Assembly (NCBI RefSeq): GCF_001522545.3
Contig: NC_031774.1
Coordinates: forward strand, 55,918,725-55,982,724
Direction: 5' to 3'
Source of the DNA: Parus major
Lineage: Eukaryota > Chordata > Aves > Passeriformes > Paridae
DNA: 64,000 nt
Below the pieces are notes generated by a model. The model did not search any database and had not been told where the DNA came from. It saw only the letters and a program-made list of their open reading frames with translations. This document shows positions 1 to 11,600 of this stretch, in pieces. Each line of letters opens with the position of its first letter. Positions within the stretch are counted from its first letter, which is position 1. Position numbers and translations under genes: made by a program.

Positions 1-1380
1 TTTACATTTTCCCATTTTTCATCCCCTGTTTTCAGCCATTTCTCAGCCTCTGTTGAGGGCAGGTCACAGGACTGGGCAGAGTGTCCTCACCCAAGAACCA
101 GGCATCCAGCCCTGCACAGGCTTCATGTCCAGAAATCAGAAAGTGAACCAGGGAAAAGTGTCTTTCCTAGATTGTCTTTCTGATCATCTTCCCGACATCA
201 AAGCTCTCATCTGTCTCGTGAGGTGAGGATGGTTTCTAACTTTAGTTGACCCAAATTACTTCCAGCCTTCCTCTGCAGCACACAGCAACACTGAGTCTTT
301 GTATGGTGCCTTTGATCACTGATCTGGGAAATAAACTGGTCTGGTGTGTCTGCAGAGAAAGCTTTACAGGCAAAGGCATGGAGGTGAAGCCCATCACTGA
401 GTCAGCTGTCATTAACAAAATGATTCTGCTTTGGAGAGGCAGCAGGGGGAACCTGAGCACAAAACACAATTTACCTGGAAGATGTTGAGGTTTTGGGCGC
501 TCCTATTGTACCTAAAGGCAGTTCCTCACTTTAGAAAAAAAGTGAGAAATAGTAGAAAAATATTAGATATATAAATTAATATTATAGATTAGAAAATACA
601 AAATAATAGAGAAATAGGAAAACCATGCTCTGGTTTTCCACAGGGTGGTCCTGCAGGTAGCAGAGACAAGCTTTCCTGAAGTTTTAATTACTAAAATATG
701 ATGCAAAGACTTCCTCAGTCCTGGAATAATTTCTAACTTCCTCAGGGATGGGAAGCTGGGACATTACTCCTTTGAATCCTGAAATCTTTCCCATCCCTCC
801 TTGTCACAGTCCCCTCAACAAACACACACACTGTAAATGCTGAACTAACATACAGTTACCTATGAAAAAGATGCTTAGAATTAGGGAATTTATGGCAGGA
901 TAGTTATTATTCATATTTTTCTCTCAAATTAATTTCTGGTGTACTTTGCAGTTGTATTCCTGCTGAGCAGGGTGATTGAGGTGTTTGTCCCTCAGTATCA
1001 GGATGATTTTTGGTCATCCTCACACTAACAACTCTGCTGACTTAACCACAATAGCAAGAAAGTAGCTGAAATTCTCAGGGATACTTGTGACTTTCACTTC
1101 TGTTATTTCAAAGAAAAATTAAACTCAAGCTAAAAAATGCAGCATCTCAGAAAAGGGCAAGGCCATTTTTAAACACCACAGATTAGCAGAACACAGCACA
1201 ATTCAAGCTTTTGCCTATTCATAGACGTGACCCTTCTAAAAAGTGAGAGAAGGAAGAAGAGAATTTTTTGTTTGTTTGTTTTAAAAGAAGATTTAAACTC
1301 TTAAACAGCAGGATAATATGTACCTGCTATTAAGCTCCATCTGGCACTAACCATGCAGTCTAGTGACAAGCCAAGACAAC

Positions 1381-1424
1381 TTTTTTTTTGGGGGGGGAGG
1401 TAGTGAGGGGTGGGGAGTGGGGGG
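1381..1424 (+). repeat. T-run then G-quadruplex motif
   Basis: Nine T are followed by eight G, then GAGGGG, TGGGG and GTGGGGGG runs: four or more G-tracts within 35 bases, fitting the G-quadruplex rule. Confidence 0.75.
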
Positions 1425-1537
1425 AAAGACTGAGTTTAGAAAAAGCTGTAAAACAAAAATTAGTTTGAAGTGTTTCTGCACAGTTTTTCGTTCATACACT
1501 TGCTATTTTTAAAACTATTTTAAGATAGGGGGTAGAT

Positions 1538-2238
1538 GTGTTAAATTGGTCACTGTCTGTGTCCAGCACAGAGATAAGAGGCTGTTTATAACTCCAACTG
1601 CAGAACTTTGGCTTTTGAGCTCTGCTGGTCACTTCTTACATGGCAGGTCCCCAGTGCTTGCCCAGAAGGCAAAAGTTACAGTCAGAGAAAATAAATAAAT
1701 CTGACTTCTCTCATGTTCAGCCTTGCTCCAGCTCACCAATATTTCTATATATGGCAGCCCTGGAGCTCTGGTGCACAGACACCACTGAGGAGCACATGAT
1801 GAGCAGGAAAAGCAGTCCAAAAATGTTAAAGAATTAGGCAAGGAGGAAAACTGGATGGTGCTCCAAGAAGATGATGAAAGTAGGTGACATTTCTGCCAGA
1901 GAGCACTTGGGTTCTGCAGCTGCTCCCAGAAGTGGCACCAAGGACACTGATTCAAACAGAAGCTGCAGGAGGGGCTCTGAAGGAGAGAGACACCCACAAG
2001 ACAAGAGAAGCAGCATCAGCATTGATCCAGCACTGCCTAGGATGGGGCAAAACTGAAGATGAGGGTGATGTACCACATAGAACTGCTGAATATCGGGGTA
2101 GGCACAGCCTTGGTATCCACCAGGGAAAATATTCTGGCCAAAGCACGTGATGGAGGAGCTGGCAGAGTGTCAATGTGTTAAATGGCCCAGCACAGAGACA
2201 AAAGGCTGACTACAACCCCAACTGCAGAGCTCTAGAGC
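1538..2238 (+). repeat. Imperfect direct repeat pair, 630 bases apart
   Basis: Copy A at 1538-1620 and copy B at 2175-2238 share GTGTTAAAT, CCAGCACAGAGA, AAGGCTG/GAGGCTG and CCAACTGCAGA in the same order and orientation, with a 10-15-base indel. The spacing suggests the remnants of a transposable element with terminal repeats, or a local duplication. No family is recognised. Confidence 0.55.
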
Positions 2239-5200
2239 CCAGAGCCACATTTCAGAGTGTCTGCTGTCCTGCCTAAGTGCTTTTACATCCTGCTGAGATT
2301 ACCCCTACCTCTGAGCTGGAGTCTCACAAAGACTGACACAGAGCTGTAGAGAGGGGATTATAAAACAAGGTTTTATCACCTCTACTTTCTCTCATCTCTA
2401 ATTTCTCTGAAGGATTATTTAAAGCAGGATCCCTAAGTCCTGGTCTGGCCATGAAGAATCCATGACTCTCATGGCTTTACAAACTTCCAAGACTCCATTG
2501 TGGTTGGTACCATTTTGTCACAGGCTGCAGTGGACCACCAGCCCTCCTGTGGGCTGCACTGCACCTTGTTTGCCATACAAGAGCCCCTGTTCTTTAATCA
2601 GCTCTCTGATTGCCCAGGAATTAGCTAAACCACTGCCTGTGGTTTAGCTAACCCTAACCTCCTTTAGGAGCCCCTACCTCCTGTGTGGGCCAGCTGTACC
2701 CACAAAAATAAATTAATCCAGGAGGTTGTGTTGCACCAAAATTCTGAAAGCAATGCATTGTCTGGTCCAGAAATACCTCATTTAACAAATAAATCCTGTG
2801 GGAGTTATCAGGGAGCATGGGCAGAGCTACTTCAGACACTGAAACTGAGAAGTTGCAGCTGATGGCTGAAATAAGCTTGTGGGATGTTCAGAAAAGCAGG
2901 AGACCAAAGAACGTGGTGACTATGCAGGAACAAGGAATTAGAGCCATAAATCCTCTCGTCACATGCAGCCCTCCCTGACATAAAAATATTACAAAAAATA
3001 CCCAAAAGTAAGGCCTGTGGGTGGTGAATGCTGTTCTGGGTCTTCACATTTCTGCTGCTCCTCTGCCCTTTTGTTCCTGCTTCTGGGCACAGCAAAAGAA
3101 GCGTGGAAACAAATCAAGAATCAATCATACACAGGAGGAGAAGAATCTCAGACAGCAGCTAACAGGAAGCAGAACATATGCTTACTGTCATCCTCCTCCC
3201 CACATTTGAAAAGCCACCTCACTTCCAAGGGGGAGAAAAATCCTTTTGCTGAGTCCCTTGGAAGGGAGGAGAGCACCTCATCAGCTGGCTGCTGGCTCAG
3301 CTCTCAGCAGTGGCTCATTTTCCTTCCGTGCCGCTCTCCCCAGGGCTCTGATGGAGCCTGTGATTAATTCAGCTCTTTACTCGAGTTAAATGCTGTTCCA
3401 CAGTCATTTTGTGCGAGTCGTTTCTCTTCCGTGGCAGAAAGCATCACATTTTCATGCACGCCTGTGGGTTGTTGTTTCAGATTGATGGCTCGTTGTGCTG
3501 TCACTCGCTGAAACATCCCTTGCACAGTCCCCATCCTGCCACTGGGCAGGGATGGCTCAGTCCCTGCTCTACAGCAGGGCCAAGAGCCCATGGGAGGGGT
3601 GGGACTGGTCCAGGGATATGGGACAACACAGCACCCTAAACCCAGACCCCCCAAACCAGAGCACAGCTTGCAAACACAAACCCACCTGCACATCACTGCC
3701 TGGGGAGGGAGAGCAAGGGAAAGGAGGAATGAAGAGCAGAAGTAACAATTTTCACTTCTGACACTCTCATTTAGGCACAGGCTGCCGTATAATCTCTTTA
3801 TTCCACAATCAAACATTATCAACAACCCCTCAATTTACCCCACAGGGGTGACCTCTCCTGCCCAAGCACAGTGTGCACATCCAGGTCATTTGCACAAGCA
3901 GCTCACTGGGACACCAGGAGGTTGTTCATCTCTGGAACTGGACTCAACTGGAATTCATTACAGCCTGCAGGACCAGGAGGATTAAAACTGAACCATGCAC
4001 AGACTTTAAGCAAATGACAAATTGCAGTTCTGGAGCTCCTGGGTATAACACAGCATTAGACACACAAAGCAAGGAGCACTTTTATGTACTTAATTCCTTC
4101 ACCAAAATGATAATAAACAGACCATGTGTATTTCCTTGATTCTCTGGTTTGTTTCATTTTTTTCCCAAAAGGTTCCCTTGGCCCCAAGATGAAGTTATCT
4201 ATGGAATTAATTATCCTGGATCTGACAGCAGCACTGAGAAACAGAAGTGTAAAGCCCTAAAGTGCTTCAAATATAGGCAAATATTAAATCAATTTAAAAA
4301 ATAATATCAAACTTACTAAGATGAGGGTTACCCTGTTCAGTGTCACACTCCAGCCACCTCGGAGAAGAACTTACTCACACGAATGGAGCCAACCTTTCCC
4401 AAATATAGTCCATCCATGTTTTCTCCTGTCTGCTCCAAAGAGAATGAAGGCTTCGGTTTTTAGATGAGTAGTTTTTACTTCATATTCTGGATGCTGTTGT
4501 CTCCTGGACAGTCCCATTTAGCAGCTCCACAGCACCACCACAGTCATTTCTCAGAGCAGAAAGTACAAGGAATATTTGGCATCATCAGGACTGCACAAAG
4601 TTTCACACCTGGAAATTTATTTCAGCTGGTATATGAGCAACAGGGTCATCAGAGCATCTTTTTGTTGTTGCAGGAAGATTTCATGGCATTTCTTTTATTA
4701 CAAGCTCTAACTGAACAGATGTTTAAAAGATATTTCAGAGAGAGTAAGAATACAGGATTAAAGAAAAAAAAAAAAAACAAAGAAAAAACTACCTTGAGCT
4801 GACAAGTTAATGAGAGTATATGAAACAGAAAGGAAAACAATATTTAATGAGTTGTTATGGGACATTGCAAAAACATGTTTTGCAAAGCATTCATGGCCAC
4901 GTGGCAAGCATGACGTGTCACAGGGAGCACATTCACTTGTTATGGATGTTGGGCTTCAGCTGCTCACCAGAAGGATGAGAGGTGCTCTCATTAGAAGGAA
5001 CATTGCTGGGAAATGAAAGCCTGCTAATTATTACAACTCACCAAGAAAGACAACTTAAAGTGGTATTTATACATTTATTTCTGAACTATTCACCTTCATC
5101 TCATAATTCCTATTATTTCCATACTATCCAGAAGGAAATCTCTATTTTATTGATTCTTTCAGAGAGGGGAAGCATGCCTGACTTTCTACTAACAAATACA

Positions 5201-7059
5201 CAACCACACATGCTTCCTTTCTCCTCAGAAAAGCAATCACAGTGGCCAGGACCACAGCTCTGCCTTTGGCAACATATTTAGTCTTCATATTTCTGGGATT
5301 TGTTATTCAGCCCTTGACCTCTCCTTAATTTGGACTTTGAAAAATAAGTTGGCAGCCACAGATTGTTTGGTGGCTTTTCTCTCCCACACAAGTTTGCAGA
5401 GTTTATCCCAGTGGAAGGCAGGGGAGTTACTAGGAAAAAAGGAAAAGGTTTTGCCTGTTATGTTTTTGCTATAGTTATTAAAAATCTTGGAGCTTTATTG
5501 TTACTATATTTGACAGATAAACAGGAACATAAACCAACAACCATCTGGAATGAAAAGAACCCTACTGGTTCTTAGAAGGAACATTACATCCTCCCTTGCA
5601 TCCTTAGATACTGTCTAGGGCACAACTAGACACACACCACATCTGTGTTGTGTGCCACCATAATTTGTATTGGACAGAGCTTTTTCTGCCCCCCTGTTTC
5701 TCCTTCATCCCCAGGAATGAATCAGCCAGCAGCAAACCCATCTGCACAAACTCATCCATGTGACAAGTCATCACTAAAATGGTTTCTGGCCTTCCCCTTG
5801 CTCCTGCATTCCCACCTCACATCCCAGACCCCATCCCACCACTTGTGCTGCAAGTCTGCACTGCATCAGTGGAAGTTTGCTTCACAAAAATGACCCAGAA
5901 TGCCTCAACAGCTCCTTGCAGTCATCTGAGTTTTACACAAACCAGGTTTTCCATGCAGGCATGTCCTGGACAGCATAAGTGCAATAAAGGGCATTCCAGG
6001 GGGAGCAGAACCAGCTCCTGCAACAGGAATCAGGATGAATTTTAAATACCAGTGTGAAGGCAGATTGTCTAGTCATCAGTCATAGCACTGTAAATATTAA
6101 TCTAATGTTGATTTAATGGGAATTTCTCCTGGTCTTGATCTGCAGTAGCAGCTCCTGGTATTGACTACAGGAGGACTCAAGAGTTTCTGAAGTTCATATT
6201 ACAGGGGCAGAGTCCCAGGTTTGGGATTTCCTGATTAACACTGATCTGTAACACTTGGGTGGTCTCAGAGAGCTCTGCACTCACTGTGAGGACAAGGATT
6301 TTGGGACTTGCATGATCCCCTGAGCTCCAGCACCATCACTACCCTGCAGGTAGGATTACAGACAACAGCTTGAGCAACACTCAAGGGGACAACATACACT
6401 ATTTCATCTGCCTCTTTTCCTTCCCATGTTGCCCATCCTTTTATATTTTTCCCTTTTTACTTTCAATATGCAGGTGGTTTATTTTTAACACCTTTGTGGC
6501 AGAGGGAAAAATAGATCCCTTATCTGTGAAGAATTTCATGTCAGAAATTCTGCTCTAGGAAAACATTGTGTAAGGCAATGAGGAGCTGTTATGAATCCCA
6601 GTATTGGCCAATATAACCTCAATATCTGCTGCCCTGTAGCCATCACACTGGCACTTGCAGCAGCCAGGAGAATGAGGCTTTCCTGGGTTCAAAGCTGCAC
6701 TCTCTGTCTCCCTGTCCCCTTCCAGCAGGTGTGTGTCCTTTCACCTCCTCCAGAAAGACCTGGAATTAGTGAGAACAGGAAATACTCTGGGTTTGACAAA
6801 AGGATTTGCACCCCCAGACAACAACCTGTCTCCTGGCACTGTAGGATCATATATCTAGAAAGAATTTTGCATTGTGAGGTCCAGACCACTGAAAAAAACA
6901 TTAAAAAGGCAAGAGTCAAGGAACCAGATTAAAAAAAGACTACACTCTGTACAGGCCAAGAAATCCTTAATGCTCCATGTTATACTTTAGAAAATCACTT
7001 TAGCCCAAGACTCACTTAGTGATTACAGCCCCATTTCAGGCCCAGATACCCAAGTGAAG

Positions 7060-7290
7060 CTCTGATGGAAGGTTTAGAAAAGGCCTTTTAGCCACAGACA
7101 GGGAGATCAATCTGTTTAGTCTCAAAAGGGAGAGAGTGGGAGGCAACTTGATTACACTGTCTTCACATGGAGAAGATAACGGGCACTTAAAAAGGATTCT
7201 TAATCTAGGAGAGCAGCTTGACAAAATGCTTCTGGCTAGAAGCTGAATCCAGACCAGTTCCAATTAGAAACAGGACACTTAAAGAAAGGA
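7060..7290 (+). mobile_element. Old CR1/L3-type LINE fragment (probable)
   Basis: The order of phrases (GATCAATCTGTTTAGTCTCA, GGCAACTTGATTACACTGTC, GGGCACTTAAAAAGGATTCT, TTCTGGCTAGAAGCTGAATCC, AATTAGAAACAGGACACTTA) follows the 3' region of ancient amniote CR1/L3 elements as I remember it. It is highly diverged. Confidence 0.55.
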
Positions 7291-7853
7291 ATTAAAAGAA
7301 AGAAATAAAAATAAAAAAGTCACCTTTTTAAGTGGTTGTGACCACTGGGACAGTCTACTTGGAAAAGACAGTCTCCAAACCAAGACTGGATACTTCCTGG
7401 AAGTTGCCCTTCCATCCACCCCTTAAGGAGCTCAAAAGGAAAAGCCAGCTAGAATTTACCTGCCAGCTCTTTCTGAGCTTATCTAAGCCCCCAAAATAGC
7501 TCAATTTAAAAAAAAATAATATTTGCCAACAATGACAGTGCAGTGCTATTTTTGGGCTTTAGCAGTATTTGTGCCTCTATCAAAGCTGTCCTTGAAATGA
7601 AGAGGCCACCCAAAACAGCCAGTCCAGCACCTGTTTCACTGTGTTAATACCTTACCCCAGCTGGTTCTTGCCTGCTGTCATCCCTGTTGGTGTATGTTTG
7701 AACTGGAAAAGAAGTTGCCTTTTGCCAAAAAAAATAAAGTACATTTACAGCCTGCTGCCATTCTGTCCTGCTCCCATCACCACATAGGGCAGAAGGGGGT
7801 TAGCTAAATGCAAACACAATGGACAGACTTGTGTTTCACTCCATTTATGCCCA

Positions 7854-8292
7854 TTCATAGAATCATAGGATTACCAAGCTTGGAATAATCCTCTAAGATC
7901 AAGATCAAGTCCAACCATCAGCTTAACACTGACATGTTCACCACTAAACCTTGACCCTAAGCACCACATCCACACATTTTTTGAACACTTCCAGGGATGC
8001 TGATTCCTTGAAGAGCCTGTTCCAATGCCTGACTACCCTTTCAGTGAAGAAATTCTTCCTAATACCCAGTCTAATTCTACCATGGAACAACTTTAAGCCA
8101 TTTCCTTTTGTCCTGTCTACCTGGGAGTAGAGGCTGACCCCCACCCTGGCTACAACCTCATTTCAGGGAGTTGTAGAGAGTGATGAAGTCTCTTTGCAGC
8201 CTCCTTTTCTCTAGGCTGAACACCCCCAGTTCCCTCAGCTGCTCCTGGTGGGGTTTGTGCTCCAGACCCTTCCCCATTCCTTTCTTCTGTTC
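7854..8292 (-). mobile_element. CR1 LINE 3' end, about 440 bases
   Basis: The left edge has the TCATAGAATCATAGGATTAC terminal signature. The minus strand encodes a stretch like the CR1 ORF2 C-terminus ([30 protein letters not shown]). It is inactive and truncated at the 5' end. Confidence 0.9.
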
Positions 8293-8517
8293 AAAAGTGA
8301 GCACTGCTGACATTCCACATGCCAGCACCCAGCATTACTCAGCACAGAGGGAGGTGCTGCCACCACTCACAGGTCTTTAAAAGCTCTGTGTGACCCAGAA
8401 GGGGCTCAGCAGGAACCAAGAGAGCTGCATGGCTGTTTCTCCCAGCACATTCCTTCTGTACGCTGAAAAGAAAATTATACCGTGGGTTCCCAGAGAAATT
8501 AAATTTCTGAGAGAACC

Positions 8518-8690
8518 ACAGAATTATTTCAGCTGTAAGGCAATTTAAAGACCACCTAGTTCCAACCTTCCTGCCATTAACAGGGACACTTTCCACCAGA
8601 CCAGGCTGCTCAGAGCCCCATCCAGCCTGGTCTGAAACACTCCTAGGGATGGAGCAGCCACAGCTTCTCTGGGCAAACTGAGCAGGCAAC
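8518..8690 (-). mobile_element. CR1 LINE 3' tail
   Basis: ACAGAATTATTTCAGCTGTA, TTAAAGACCACCTAGTTCCA, CCCCATCCAGCCTGGTCTGA and ATGGAGCAGCCACAGCTTCT are CR1 tail segments in minus orientation, moderately diverged. Confidence 0.85.
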
Positions 8691-11600
8691 TGGGCAAACA
8701 ACTCTGAAAATATGAATGACAGGACACAAAATACCTAATACAACTGCTTCCCTTTCTGCAGGGGTTTTAAAAGGAGCAGTTAGGTGTCTGACCAGTGTCA
8801 GATCCCATTAGTGAATCTGAAGCACAATGCTGTTTATTTATCAAAGCTTTTATTTTCGGAGGAGTTGAAAGGGAACTCGGTCATCTGGGAGGGGAGGGAG
8901 AGAGACACAGAGCACAAAGAGCTCACATCTAGAAAGGCTTTTTCAAAATCTGAAGTTCCAGGAAAGATTTTTTAAGAAATCCCCAAAAGCTTTCATTGAA
9001 GCAGTTACAGACTTCTGCGCCCAGCTCCTCGCAATAATCACAAACACCAAGGTGTGGAGGGATTTGTGTGCACATGCAACACCTGCAAGCAATGCAGGAG
9101 GTTTTATCCATGGAGCACTTTCCTGTGGTTTTAACCCTGCAGGGTTAAACCATTCCTTGCTTGCTCCTCTGTCTTTTCAGAGGAGAGCACACACCTACAT
9201 GGGAGGGTGAAAACAACTTTAAATATCACACCATAGTCTGGAAGACACAAAGCACACTTTTCCACCCCAAGTAGCTCCTACTGGCAAACAAGTTTCCTCA
9301 GGAGTTTGTGGAGAAGATCCACAGGTTACAGCAGCCACCCCTGGCAAGGAAGGTGGCCCTGCTGTCACTGGGTCCCTGTCCTGGAGCCCCATTCCTCCTC
9401 TCGGCTGCAGGGAACTTCTCCAACAGAGCTGCAGCTGCTAAAACAAGCAGGGGATGAAGCTTTTTGTATTCTGAACGATTTGCTGCCCTCTGCAGTAGAA
9501 GCAGAGCTTTATTCAGTCCACGGCAGGAACACTACTGCTTTTTGCTGAATTTCTCCAGCAGCCCTCGGCAGGGAGAGCCCAAGCTGGCATGAGACAAATG
9601 CGATGGGTCCAGCTGGACAAGAAACAAAGTCACTCTGCCAAGTGTGAGTCTTCACAGGGGCAGTTGTCCCAAAAGTTTTCCATCCCCGAGGAAGCACTGC
9701 CTGAGAGAAAATCATCAAACTTGACAGGCACCACCCTGCAGTTGAAAAGAGGACAGGCATGGCTTAAGGCAATACCTGTCTTGCTGTTCCTAGTGGCTCT
9801 GCTGTGTCTCCAAGCTCTAGGAATTCAAAGCTGCAATAGAAATCTGCAAAGTCTGTGTGAAGCTGAAAAAAAAAATAAAACCCACAACAGTCTGAGCAGA
9901 GAGCCTGGAGAGGCACAACTCCTCAACACACTGTAACACATCTGCAGATAAAACATTTCCCTTGCCAAGCTCCTGCTGCCCAGCTGCACCTTTCAGTCCT
10001 GAGAGTTAGCAGGAAAAGCGAGCTCGGCCCATTGCCAGGCTCTGCAGAAAGCTGATCCCAAGGGGAGCCAGAAGGGCTTGGGTTTGGAGGTCAGAGGGGC
10101 TGAGCCTCAGGGAACTTCTGTCCAGCTCAGGCACAACACAGAAATAGATGTCTGGGAGTAAATTCAGGAGATCAAGGACCTCTTGATATCTAATGGTGCT
10201 AGTATTTAATTTATGAAAGTGGGAAGACAGCTCAAAACAAACTAAAGCTCCTATTTGCACAGCCCTGCTGTCCTGAAAAACAATTTCCACATTCCCTCCC
10301 AACCCACTGCCTTTATTAGACTAACCACAAAGATTCCAACAGGGAAAAAAGAACTTTCACTGCAAACCAATGAAGTTTACAGCCAGATTTTTCCCAAAAG
10401 AAAAGAGTTTCTGCTTTTCAGCTTTCCCCAATTTTGCTGGCGCAACAGTGGCAGGTGCTCTGGGCTTAGCAGAGCCTAAATAGAGTCTGCAGGTAGATGC
10501 AGCCCTCCAGTGGTGAAGAGAAAGACAAGCAGATATGCAAATCTTTTGTGTGTGGATAGAGTTATCATAATGGGCAAAGAATTCTTCTCTCTCTTGGTGG
10601 CCTTTGGGGGTGCCAATGCACAGAAAACTGTAAATCCAGACCCAGCTCCAGCTCAAGACATCACTGCCAATTCACCCTAATTGCAGTCGGTCTCCCATCA
10701 CCTTTGCAGTGAAACAGAGCCAATATTGATGGTCAGACAACAGATCTGGGGCACCTTGATCTTCCAGAGGTCAGAGAAGGTCATCATTCCTTTATTTCTG
10801 GGTGTAATTCTCACCTGCACCGTGTAGGGGTTGTTCAGCTGCTTCAAGAAGCGAAGGGGAAGGGAAGCAAGAGCCAGGACAGCTTCATTCACACCTTTTG
10901 GCTCTGGCCACTGCTGTTTCACTTGATGTGAGCCCCTGGGCAGAGCCTGGGTCACACTCCCATCCATCTTCTAACCACCAGAGCAAGAGGGGAATTGTCC
11001 CTTGGAAACAAGAGCAGCTCCTTGCATTTTGTCCTGCTCACACCCGACCTCTGCAGAGCTCAGCGAACACCTCACACCGTACAGCTTCTTCAGAGAGCAG
11101 AGGAGAGAGTTCACACCAAACCAGCAAGATTTGGACACTCTCTGGGGCCAAAAGCTGAGGAAAAACTCAGGATGATGTTGCAAAGAGGTGCAGAGGCAGC
11201 CTCATTTGGGGGTGGCCTGTCCGTAGGCAGCAGGGTCCTCTGAGCAGCCACCACTGCCCGCACACCTGAGCTCCCTCCGCTGCTCCTGCTCCTCCACACA
11301 GCTCCACTTCAGCTCCCCTGCAATCCTTCAGTGTAGCAGTGCCATCTTCAGGCACAAAACCTGCCCTGCACAGCCCGGGGAGCAGGGGACCTGCCCGGGG
11401 AGGAAGGGACAAGGTGTCCCACAGGGCAGGCTCGGTCCCCAGCGTAGCAGCATTTCACTTGCTATTGCCCTGTGCTTTCTGCAGCTTGCCCTCGCTTCCC
11501 AGGTGATCCCAGCCTTGAGAACTGCAAATGTAATATCCATGTGGGCTTTTTCAGCCTCATGACAAGTTTCCCTCACAATATTGATGTTTTTATCCCGAGT

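Noticed and set aside
3364..3825. Minus-strand 153-codon open frame
   Set aside because: Low-information composition, no motif, no splice context.
7944..8144. Minus-strand 66-codon frame with reverse-transcriptase-like end
   Set aside because: It is the decayed C-terminal part of a CR1 element, not a host gene.
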